Shown here: in pieces, positions 1 to 8,326 of the stretch
Position numbering within the stretch: position 1 is the stretch's first letter
How the letters are laid out: each line of letters starts with the position of its first letter
Assembly: GCA_000499405.2 (NCBI GenBank)
Contig: HG738219.1
Span: 1-13,913, forward strand
From: Onchocerca volvulus
Lineage: Eukaryota; Nematoda; Chromadorea; Rhabditida; Onchocercidae
Length of the DNA stretch: 13,913 nt
Reading direction: 5' to 3'
Made by a program: the position numbers and the translations under genes
The notes under the pieces: model-generated
Database searches by the model: none
What the model saw: only the letters and a program-made list of their open reading frames with translations
What the model was told of the DNA's origin: nothing

Positions 1-154
1 CATGCCCTTTGTTAGCGCATGAGATTGTGCTTGTAATTAACGCATGACGAAAAACAGCTTTTTTAAATGATTTCACAATCACTGCAGCAAATCCACAATG
101 TCAAATTTAAAACACAAAAGAAATCACTAGTTTTTATCCTCGTTACTTCGACAA
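1..154 (+). repeat. Left arm of 154-bp terminal inverted repeat
   Basis: Reverse complement of 1529-1682 with one mismatch. It may extend beyond the left edge of the window. The very high identity of the arms contrasts with the heavily mutated Helitron piece between them, suggesting a recent origin of the arms or correction between them. Confidence 0.9.
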
Positions 155-860
155 TTGTAGTTTGAGACAGATTCACTGCTGCTTATGTATCCTCCAGCTT
201 GATACTGTGCGATTTCATCGATATGTAATACCGCATTCCTATTACTTTTTTCAGGCTGCACACCAAAAACTGCCATTTCGCTGCTTTATTAACGAACTTA
301 CAAATGTATTTGGTCGATTTAACGGAATTACAGCGTTCCACGCTTGAATGTTTTGAATAGCAAAGATGAAAATGGAACAACCCACCAAGTAATCTATTTC
401 GATGTCACCATTCGACACGTGTATGGTTGCTAATTTACCGCTATATTCTGCTGATCTTCTGTATAAAGGATATCCATCACTTCCTGTAATTGTGCACGAT
501 ATAAATGCTCGAGGATATCGCTTAGGGCATTTCCCGTCTATCATGCACGGTTATTTTGGATTCAATGTACCGCAAATTATATGTATTTTTTTCGTACATA
601 ACGCTACGATTTTTACGCCGAAAGACATCATTCGGAAATACGAGTTGTATTTTTTGATTTTACGAGTTGTACTTCTTGACGCTTTGATTTGTTGATATAT
701 CCGGCCATCAAAGTTTTTAATGGCTCTAGCGGTTCTTCAAGTAGAGGCAGTTTAATTTTTCCGGCGGCGCAACACATTTATTTCGTTTTTCCATTAAATT
801 TCATAGCCTTGCAATTTCAGAGCCGTTTTTCTTTCAGAGTTCGATAATTCAGAGCGATGC
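155..860 (-). pseudogene. Decayed Helitron Rep/helicase fragment (Helitron-like N-terminal domain)
   Basis: Reading the minus strand from about 860 down to 155 gives, in family order but in shifting frames, the landmarks of the Helitron-like N domain that precedes the Rep/helicase regions. CKAMKF and MCCAAGKIKLP lie near 813 and 777-745. EPLEPLKTLMAG follows near 725, and YNSYFRMMSFG near 649-617. CGTLNP, a stop, then PCMIDGKCPKRYPRAF lies near 573-500, and DGYPLYRRS after it. VERCNSVKSTKYICKFVNKA lies near 330-280. In the intact family these correspond to the CC..GK..LP, EPL..L, KYNS.F.MTSFG, HGPCG..NP.SPCM.DGKC.K.YPK and CNS.KSIKYICKY.NKG motifs (from memory of the family). At least three stops and several frameshifts are present. 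The HUH catalytic region and the helicase domain are absent. The match ends abruptly at the inverted-repeat boundary. The identification is firm; the exact ends are not. Confidence 0.85.
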
Positions 861-1371
861 AACAGTAGCAACAATTTAACAGTTCACTTGATTAGAATTC
901 TTTTCTATCAGCACAAAGGAAAGAATAATCCAGCGATTAATTTGGCTAGATGTTCTCTGATAATTGTTTGTTATGAAGAATCACTGTTCCTCAATCAATA
1001 AAACCTTTCTTAATAGTATTCATTCTCTCACACAAAACATAAAATACCTTCTCACACCTATTGCTGATCTAGCCGAATCATAGTAGCAAAAATCAATCTC
1101 CAATACAGCCAAATAAAAAATCAAGTTATAAAGTATCAGTTTTTTTCCCAACACTAAAAACATGTTCTTTCTCTATTTTTTTTTTCCATTTTATAAGACA
1201 GAGCTACAGCAACGCATGTATAAAAACATGCGCGTGTTCAAATGTAAGGTTCAGTCAAGATTTCAGAGCAATAGGTAAGAACTTTTCAATATCTAAGATC
1301 TTGAATTAATATAGATAAGGCGAGTGTTTAAGAACTTTCGTTACGTTTAAGATTTTGAACAAACGAACATT

Positions 1372-1465
1372 GATGTTTTTGTTTATATAGATTAGCTGGA
1401 ACCGGACACGCGAAACGTGGCCGGCCCCCATAGACTAGCTGGATCAACCACGCGGAGCGTGGCCG
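1372..1465 (+). repeat. GC-rich hairpin module, copy 1 (inside the inverted-repeat element)
   Basis: This 94-bp block is strikingly GC-rich in AT-rich surroundings and is repeated at 1793-1886 in the same orientation. It consists of two similar halves, each starting near TAGCTGG and containing a small hairpin. The best one is CCACGC-GGA-GCGTGG, a perfect 6-bp stem with a 3-base loop, followed by CCG. Compared with copy 2 it has lost one stem pair in its first half (GAAACGTG against GAAGCGTG). It has no coding sense that I can see. Confidence 0.8.
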
Positions 1466-1528
1466 AGCTCAGCTAGTAATGAATAATAATAAATGTTAAC
1501 AATAATTGTTGATAAATAATGGAATTGT

Positions 1529-1682
1529 TTGTCGAAGTAACGAGGACAAAAACTAGTGATTTCTTTTGTGTTTTAAATTTGACATTGTGGATTTGCTGCA
1601 GTGATTGTGAAATCATTTAAAAAAGCTGTTTTTCGTCATGCGTTAATTACAAGCACAATCTCATGCGCTAACAAAGGGCATG
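1529..1682 (-). repeat. Right arm of 154-bp terminal inverted repeat
   Basis: Reverse complement of 1-154 with one mismatch. At its outer end the sequence GGGCATGCCC (1677-1686) is a perfect palindrome bridging arm and flank. CTAACAAA occurs on both sides of it (1669-1676 and 1687-1694), so the exact outer border is uncertain by a few bases. Confidence 0.9.
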
Positions 1683-1792
1683 CCCCTAACAAAAGATCTT
1701 TTTTGTAGCCTGAAAATGATACCAGGATTCTCCATCCACGTAGAAGAAGAGGGTCCTGAATGCGAAAGTCGTTTCAAATAATAGGCAGCGAT

Positions 1793-1886
1793 GATGTTTT
1801 TGTTTATAGAGATTAGCGGGAACCGGACACGCGAAGCGTGGCCGGCCCCCATAAACTAGTTGGATCGGCCACGCGGAGCATGGCCG
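1793..1886 (+). repeat. GC-rich hairpin module, copy 2 (outside the inverted-repeat element)
   Basis: Direct repeat of 1372-1465, same length, with scattered substitutions. Stems include CACGC-GAA-GCGTG and GGCCACGC-GGA-GCATGGCC (one G-T pair). In addition GCGTGGCCG in the first half can pair with CGGCCACGC in the second half, so a longer alternative stem-loop is possible. Since one copy lies inside the inverted-repeat element and the other just outside, the module probably belongs to its own dispersed repeat family. Confidence 0.8.
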
Positions 1887-2067
1887 GGTGTCACGATAAC
1901 TGTGATCAGTGAGATGATAATTGTAATAATTTTCTCGCATCTGAAGATTTGTTGTATCCAAAAATTTCAAAATGCAACAATTAAAATTGGTAATTCTCGC
2001 AATCACTGAAATGTGTTTGTATGAAGTTTGAAATGAAAGAGTAAAGTATCGAATACAAGGATAAAAG

Positions 2068-2448
2068 ATGGGATGTGACCAATTTACACACATATTGAAA
2101 AATTCTAAAGGTATTTGTTCAGAGTTGCTCGACAAAACACTTATAGAAAAATTAGGTCAAATAACGTTCTAGTAAGCGTAACTAGAATTTTCAAGGTTTA
2201 AAAATTCATTAGTATGAAAATTTTCTGCTCAAATTTAAATTTAAAAAATTGAAGCGAATCATAAAGATCTTCATGTTTCTTTAATATTTATATCATCTGG
2301 TGGTATTAATAAATCAGATCAACCTGAATTGAATCCCCATTTGCCATCTACTGATTCATTATACCGATCTGTAAGTAATAAATATATTTGATAAACACCG
2401 AAACTCAAAAAAAAGAATCTTTGTTAAATTACCCAGAACGATAAATGA
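2068..2448 (+). CDS. Weak candidate small three-exon gene (71 codons), unknown function
   Basis: An ATG in good context (AAAGATGG, with an in-frame stop just upstream) starts MGCDQFTHILKNSKG and runs to 2155. A GT at 2156 and an AG at 2253-2254 would join it in phase to 2255-2370, which contains HKDLHVSLIFISSGG and ends ...PSTDSLYRS at a consensus donor GTAAGTAA. An acceptor ACCCAG at 2431-2436 then gives NDK and a stop at 2446-2448. All three pieces are phase-consistent and the middle one has a coding look. The protein is not recognised and the first intron's donor (GTCAAA) is weak. The MGC start could be a myristoylation/palmitoylation signal, but that is inference from the residues alone. 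It could equally be chance, or part of a larger gene. Confidence 0.25.
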
Positions 2449-3085
2449 ATTTCAATTATTATTTTTGAAATTAATATTTGAAATAGTCGGTCCAAGTATG
2501 ACAAATAGGCAGCAGTGATTGGTTAAAAAATTGTATGAGATTGCAATTTATTTGCTTCTGTTTGTTCATCTATATTTCACGGTTAAAAATTTTATTATGC
2601 CATATATGAAAACCTTTCTTCTTGACATTATCCTAAAAAGATGCAGGTGTAAATGCATCTTATAAAATTACATAATTTTGGTTTCTATAAAATTCATTTC
2701 GATGCATATCTTGTGTGTTTACTTCTGATTTTAATTTTGATGAATAACAATATTTTTCTTTAGATATTTAACTACAGAAAATAATAGTAAATATCCAGAA
2801 TGAAGAAGAATTCGCTTTCAATTCGAAATTTTAATTATAATATCTTTCAATTTATAACAGAAAAAATAAAAGAGAAGTGAATTTGAGCAAAATTAGATAA
2901 GATGAATCTAAGAGAGGATCATTTTAATAGCAATGAAAAAATCGGTGTTGCCTTTAATGGCTAATCTCGAGGTTAAACTTGTATCTCTCGAATCATTCTA
3001 TCTAAATTGTCTCTAATGTGTGCTAAATTAATATATTAAGTCATTAAAAAAATTAATATATTTTGCGACTGTTAAATAAAAATAA
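2449..3085. other. AT-rich intergenic stretch downstream of the hydrolase gene
   Basis: No gene or repeat is recognised. It includes a perfect 8-bp inverted repeat, AAGATGCA...TGCATCTT, with an 8-base loop (2638-2661). Near 2901-3015 there are two overlapping short open frames, of about 20 and 27 codons, that start with ATG on the plus strand but match nothing I know. The 3' untranslated region of the minus-strand hydrolase gene must lie in the right part of this stretch; no clear minus-strand AATAAA was found close to its stop. Confidence 0.5.
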
Positions 3086-5730
3086 TCACACAAGTGCATG
3101 TTGCAGTGAATCAGTTTCATGAAATAGAAAATGACGAATCCGAATGAATACAGAAGGAAAGTGTTCAGAAAAAATAGTCAAATGATTGGCATGTTCTACA
3201 AAGAATGGCGTTACAGCACGTGGAAATTGATCTACCAATATTTCACTATGACTTTTTGGTACAACATTATCCATACATCCATGACAAATCAGTACAGGTA
3301 CATTAACTTCTGGAGCTCTGTCATAACTTCAAAAAAATAAAATAAAGTAAGCTGAAATAAAATAAATAGAAGAATAAAGTAATAGTATTCCACAAATAAA
3401 TTTTTCAAAAATTTAAGATTAATATTCAAAATCAAATTCAATTGAAAAGAATAATTTTCTGAAAATTTTCAAATAAAGTTAAATTTGAGAAATATATTCA
3501 TCGTAATTACAAGCTTGCGTCAGCACAACTTTCTTATAATTCTTAAAAAATTTCAAAGTAGTTTTAAAACTTCAACTTGGAAGCTGAAAAATATACTTTA
3601 AAAATCGATCTATGCACCAAGTTCGTTCAGCTTTTCCACACAATCTTAGGCCAGATGTAAATGGTGCAATGAGTACGATCCCACAAAGATTCGGTGGATG
3701 TTTGGAAGCCATATAAATTGTTGGTGCAGTACCAATACTGTAGCCAAGTAATGCAATCTGGAATTATTTACTCATTACTTATGGATGCACTCTTTAATTA
3801 ATAATTAATTAATTTATTTTCATTATCAGACCTGGGGTACTTATTTGTAAATGATTGATTCACTCAGATTTCCAAATTTTTAAAATATATTCTCACCCAC
3901 TTTGTCAACTTTCCTTGTCTATTTTTATTTCATTTACATATATTCACTGATTATCTCATTTCATTGACTAATTATAAATATTTATCAGCTTACATAATTT
4001 CCATGAATCTTAATGAGATCCAGCATATTATTACGAGTGATTTAAGTCATGAATCAAAAGATGAGATAGTGCATTGTTCAGAGCAGAGGCTTACTCGAAC
4101 ATGCGGTCCTTGAGATTCAAAAATATGTTTATAAGCAGCTTCAACATCAGCGTAAATATTTTTTTCTGATGGGCTATCTGTGCTAATACCATATCCGGAA
4201 TAATCGTAAGCATATAAAACTATTTGCAACAAATCCGAGATATTCCTGAAAATTTAGTATCTTCCAAAATTCATTCAATTTCTTTGGATCAAACAATTGA
4301 ATATTATGCATGTTGTACATGCTAGAATAACCAATCTGAAGAAATTTAATGACACAGGAATTAATCATCCATTTTATTCTATCTGCTACTTGACTTTCAT
4401 AGAATTTGAAAATAAAAAAAAAAAAAATCTTTTGAAACTGCAAATTCATCATTATATGCCATACAGTTACGATAACTCAGAAAATCAATTGCATGCTGAA
4501 TTTTCCTCCTGTGAACAAATTCAGACGGTTTCACACAGCTAGTACGGCACCGCTGACATCTGGAAAATGTAATTATTGAATTCACTTCCTGTCAGTGAAC
4601 ATTTACCTAAAATTTATTCCATGTGGTTGAAAATAACATCCCAAATCAGAACTGTTTGGTTGCGAAAATAATACAACCTAAAAGATATACATTTAAGAAA
4701 GACGGATGTTTCACAATTTAAAATAAATTTGCAAGAAATTTTATTGAAGTCTATCTATAAAGAAAGAAAAAGGAATAATTAAAGATTGATAAAAAGATTA
4801 AAACTTGAAATTAATAGAAATGGAAAAAGAAAATCCATTGAGAACATTTCAATTTGATACAAAAGAAAAAAATTATCACTAACTTAATCTTTATTTCAAA
4901 TATTCAAAAATGATCTGGATTAAAGAAGACAGAGCAAGGAGAACGATGCAGTATCTTCAAATCAAAGAACTCAGAAATTATAAAATTTATTGAAGCATTC
5001 TACCAAATTTTTAGATTCATCACTTGACTCATAAATTAAATTATTGATCCTCAAAATTGGTATATATGAGCCGCGCCTTGTTTTTATTATTACGATCTCA
5101 ATACCTTCCATTGGAATTGGCGATGCTTCAGTGAGATGTTGTGCTTCGAACTTTAATGATATAAATTTAGACGCCTGGAACTTTTTGCTTAATGAACTTC
5201 TCAAAATTTCTTCTAAAAAATGTGCATTAATGTTAATATTATGTTATAAAGAATTATTCCAGCTTTGCGTATATTTTTTATTTTAATAACTTCTTTTATT
5301 TTCGATTGAGAATACCTTTTTGGCATTATTGGTTTGCACAAGGTTACCATGGACATTCATTCCCCATACGACGTATGTTCTTCCTTTGATTGGTGGATGA
5401 AATGCTAATTTTCGAGTAATCATTTCTGGTATTGGTGGACAACAAAACACATAGCACAAAATACCAGTGTACTGGAGAGAAACAATTCAATTGAAATTAA
5501 TACAACAATTCATGATTTTAAATGAAAAATCAAATTGCAAAAGATATTAGAAGAAGAATTATGAATCAAACTTTCAGAAGTAACATGCAAAACTGGCAGC
5601 AACCACATCCATATCTTTTTCGTGTTTGCTGAATTACGTCTGGATTTGCATGATGAAGTTCAAAATGGTTCGTTGATTGTGAATAATCTTCCACACATTC
5701 CTCTCTTTTCCCACCATTTTTTTTTAACTT
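3086..5730 (-). CDS. ABHD17-like alpha/beta hydrolase (protein depalmitoylase family), 5' end missing
   Basis: Seven minus-strand exons join without a phase error: 5730-5572, 5471-5316, 5174-5004, 4677-4607, 4245-4095, 3757-3597 and 3326-3086 (stop TGA). They give 369 residues; vertebrate ABHD17 proteins are about 290-330. Order: a Cys cluster ([14 protein letters not shown], then [10 protein letters not shown]), which in this family is palmitoylated and anchors the protein to membranes; KLAFHPP; a spacer; [13 protein letters not shown]; the core [10 protein letters not shown] and [13 protein letters not shown]; nucleophile elbow GYSIG (catalytic Ser); APFTSG; HGCMD (catalytic Asp); EHANH (catalytic His). 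Family members remove palmitate from proteins such as Ras and synaptic scaffolds at the plasma membrane (established for mammalian ABHD17). Odd points: the usual HG of the oxyanion-loop region reads QP here, and GQSIG reads GYSIG. No ATG lies in the first exon found, so at least one upstream exon is missing; 5919-5861 is a possible one. The 5730 acceptor (TTTTAAG) is the least certain junction. Confidence 0.9.
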
Positions 5731-6116
5731 CTTAAAATTTAACAAAACTTTAAAAGTCAGAATTTACTACTTTCATTATTTTCTTGAAAAAGTGCAAAAG
5801 CGTACTAGTATATGTCGGAAAATCCGAATCTATTTCAAATTACTACTACAAAAAAACCACTTCATTTGTATAGTCATCAAATTCACATGTAAATTCCTTC
5901 AAATTAAAATTTTGAAAATCTGGTAAAATTGCTTTATAAAAAAAATTTTCTAGATAAAGGATTTATCTCATTATGCAAATTTTCAACATTTTCCCGCATT
6001 GAGAGATAAATCTATTATCTAATTTATAATCATTTAGCATTTGTAATAATGCACATCTGTTTTCCCATGCAATTATTTCTAACAGCTTAAGAAAATTGTA
6101 ATTTTTTTTGTATTCT
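5731..6116. other. Putative 5' region of the hydrolase gene, before the BEL LTR
   Basis: This AT-rich stretch should hold the missing first exon of the minus-strand hydrolase gene. A possible minus-strand exon is 5919-5861 (FQNFNLKEFTCEFDDYTNE, with acceptor ACCAG and donor GTGGTT, phase 0 into the 5730 exon). Further upstream a minus-strand frame of about 50 codons (LLEIIAWENRCALLQ...) is open from the LTR edge to 5963. Neither is recognised in sequence. Confidence 0.3.
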
Positions 6117-6467
6117 GTTGAATCACTCCCACTTCTTACCAAATATAAGCTTATACAGCTCACAGTATCATTCATCCATCATTCATTCATCCATCCACAC
6201 AACTTATTCATTTTATCGTCACGATTTCTTCATTCTCAACAACTTCATACTCAACAATTTATTCCTTCATCTCACAATTTCCTCCTTGCTCCCATTTTTT
6301 TTATCATTTATTTTTCATTTATTATTCGCGCTATAATAATCTCGTAATTATTACTATTATAAGGTTTAATTACCCAAGTTTAAATAAAGCATTTCTTATA
6401 TAATCTCGACGACGATCGTCACACACTATCTAAAACAACTACATCAACCTCCATTCGATTTTCGACA
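6117..6467 (+). repeat. Probable 5' LTR of BEL copy A
   Basis: The block begins TGTTGAATC and ends CGACA, about ten bases before the primer-binding-site candidate, which fits TG...CA LTR ends. It contains a CATT/CATC-rich pyrimidine tract (6170-6300), a polyadenylation signal AATAAA at 6383-6388, TATATAA at 6397-6403 and a perfect palindrome GACGATCGTC (6411-6420). No second LTR exists in the window, so the borders are inferred, not proven by a repeat. Confidence 0.5.
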
Positions 6468-6476
6468 AACTTTTAT

Positions 6477-6494
6477 TGGTGCCACGAACGGGAA
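6477..6494 (+). other. Candidate tRNA primer-binding site of BEL copy A
   Basis: TGGTGCCACGAACGGGAA starts with TGG, complementary to the CCA end of a tRNA, and lies between the presumed LTR end and the gag start codon at 6496. That is the expected place for reverse-transcription priming. Which tRNA it would pair with was not determined. Confidence 0.45.
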
Positions 6495-6495
6495 A

Positions 6496-7650
6496 ATGTC
6501 ATCCATAATAATCAAAGGCGCACAACCGGCGAAAGAAAAAATGGAAAAGCTTCTTGAAGAAGTTAAACAAATGGATTTATCACCGTTGGATCAAATGGTA
6601 ACTAAAGAAGAAACGCAACAACAATACGAAGACAGAAAAAGAATAATTGAAGAAAAAATTATGCGCTTCGAATTACATATTAGTACACTTGAAACTGCCA
6701 ACGCAGAATGGAAACAATGCATCCAGCAACTTCCGACTGCTAGAAGAAAAAGGGAAGAAGAAGAAAAATATGCCTAAATGGTCGACGATGAAAGAAGCAT
6801 GTTAAATTTAATAAACGAAGGTAAAGAAGAAATCATAATTTTAAAAATGTATAAAAATGACTGCGAGTTAGTACTCCAACGTCTGAACCAGCACCAGACA
6901 ACGGAGGAACCAACTCACCAAAAGGAGTCAACAAAAGTGGCACTTCATCAAACAGTGAATTTGCCACAATTGCCACTGCCTATATTCAGTGGTAACCCAA
7001 AAGAATGGAGAGGATTCTGGAAAAGTTTTGATGCAGCAGTGCATCAACAAAATAATCCAGACATCCAAAAACTCAACTATTTAATGGTATGCCTTAAAGG
7101 AAAAACATTGGAAACTATTGGGGGATATGACGTAATCCAAAAAAATTATTACGTGATAAGGAAAGTCCTTGAAGAAAAGTTCGGACGACCCCATATAATC
7201 AGCAAGAAAATGGTCGCGAATGAAAAGCAATAGTTGAAGCCGTCGAAAAAATGTTTGGACAACTGGAAGAAATGGGCGAAAATCTGGAACAATCCATTAT
7301 CGAAATCGTAATCAAATAAAACTTCCACTCTGGATTCTAGATAAAATTTATAAGCAATAAAGAAAAAAAAGGGTCATGGACAGTAACCAGATTGAGATTA
7401 TTCTTCGAAAAGTTGATTCATAGAAATGAAAAAGTGACAAGAAGCCATCCTTCAATATCGAGAAGAAGCAAAAGCTAATCAAGAATAAGCCGCGATCTTG
7501 TTCTTTTTGCAAGCAGGATTATTGGGACAATGAATGCCACGTCTATCCCACACTCAAATAGCGAATGAAACGCTTGAGAGAAAATAATTTTTGCCCAAAT
7601 TGCTTCCATTCAGGACATAAGAGAGTGACTACAACAAAAGAAAGTATTCA
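6496..7650 (+). pseudogene. BEL/Pao gag remnant (coiled coil, DUF1759 domain, zinc knuckles)
   Basis: It starts MSSIIIKGAQPAKEKMEKLL and continues as a Glu/Lys-rich likely coiled coil to an in-frame TAA at 6775-6777, then goes on in the same frame. The DUF1759 capsid-like domain follows, with LPQLPLPIFSGNPKEWRGFW near 6960-7020 and CLKGKTLETI near 7090. A TAG at 7231 and several frameshifts break the rest, although GSWTVTRLRLFFEKLIHRNE is still readable near 7372-7430. Two cysteine motifs come next: CSFCKQ...C near 7499-7540 and FCPNCFHSGHK near 7589-7620, the usual BEL gag zinc knuckles. In an intact element this protein forms the particle and binds RNA. At least two nonsense changes and three frame changes make it non-functional. 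Confidence 0.85.
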
Positions 7651-7779
7651 TGTTTCTACTGCAAAGATTCACACAACACTGCGCTGTTTCATATTAAATA
7701 CAGAAATAATACGCAACGTGACAAACCGAACCTTCCTCAATGAAGGTACTAAACCAGAGAAATCTTGAAGAGGTCGAAA

Positions 7780-8314
7780 AAATCAATCTAAATATCCTTG
7801 CAATTATGAAAAGAGCCGTAGTTTCATTCGATAGTGATGCCCAAATAATTGCACCTCCAAGGAGAAACTGGCAAATCGACTGAAACTACATGAAGTTGAT
7901 TATGAAAAAATGAAGATTGCTTCATTTGGCGAGAGGAATCCTAAAACATCAGTTGTTGCGAAAGCACGTTTTGGGATAAAAATTACAAATAACCAAAATG
8001 TCCATGACAGTTAAGATTGTAACTTACTTAACGAGTCAGTTACAAATTATTCCTGTGAACCAGTACGATGTGGCATTCATATCAACTCAATTGCCCCTAG
8101 AAGGCACAGCAGGACATTGGCAGAAACCAGATATAATAATTGGAGTTGATTACTTTTTTAAATTCATTCAGTTCAATAAAATTTACGCAATGAACTCAGG
8201 ATTTTCTCTAATCAATTCAATAGTTGGCCCAATGATAGCCAGGAGCGGCTACATAAGCAAATTCCGAGAGAGTAATTATAAGGAGCTTTTTGATTCAAGG
8301 GATCTAAGCGCGTA
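7780..8314 (+). pseudogene. BEL/Pao aspartic protease remnant (DUF1758/peptidase A17 region)
   Basis: VVSFDSDAQ near 7818-7844 is the place of the catalytic Asp-Ser-Gly motif. Glycine is replaced by Asp (codon GAT at 7836-7838). LANRLKLHEVDYEKMKIASF follows in another frame (7871-7930). After a shift, an open segment at 7998-8312 carries KPDIIIGVDYFFKFI, the conserved family motif, and ends at TAG 8313-8315. In a live element the protease cuts the gag-pol polyprotein. The motif change and the frame breaks indicate loss of function. Confidence 0.75.
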
Positions 8315-8326
8315 GGCAAATAGAAC

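Larger units (their letters stand above)
1..1682. mobile_element. Element with 154-bp terminal inverted repeats carrying a Helitron helicase fragment
   Basis: Positions 1-154 and 1529-1682 are reverse complements with a single difference seen (A at 136 against the G expected from the other arm). The match stops at 155/1528. The interior holds a decayed minus-strand Helitron Rep fragment (155-860), an AT-rich stretch without recognised coding (861-1371) and a GC-rich hairpin module (1372-1465). No transposase for the inverted-repeat element is visible, so it would be non-autonomous. Long inverted arms around captured foreign sequence recall Mutator-like (Pack-MULE) or foldback elements. Helitrons themselves lack long terminal inverted repeats, so the Helitron piece is probably cargo or an older insertion. 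The left arm begins at base 1, so the true left end and any target-site duplication cannot be tested. Confidence 0.75.

Noticed and set aside
402..695. Plus-strand frame of 97 codons
   Set aside because: Antisense shadow of the Helitron fragment, whose minus-strand motifs are unmistakable.
1391..1474. Hairpin followed by CTAG-T as a Helitron 3' terminus
   Set aside because: It is on the plus strand, whereas the Rep fragment reads on the minus strand, and copy 2 does not keep CTAG-T at the same place, so it cannot be claimed as the end of this Helitron.
1686..2135. Minus-strand open frame of 149 codons
   Set aside because: It runs across the GC-rich hairpin repeat and its flanks, with no recognisable domain, and conflicts with the repeat structure shared with 1372-1465.
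4183..4542. Overlapping frames in both strands around 4183-4542
   Set aside because: They lie in an intron of the hydrolase gene or overlap its exon in the wrong frame, and are rich in poly-A/poly-T.
5963..6175. Minus-strand 70-codon frame as a separate gene
   Set aside because: It crosses the presumed LTR border and has no known motif. A host exon cut by the insertion is possible, but there is not enough to call it.
6117..6300. CATTCATCCATC-rich tract as a microsatellite or CRISPR-like array
   Set aside because: Only irregular short CATT/CATC units within the presumed LTR, with no spacer structure.
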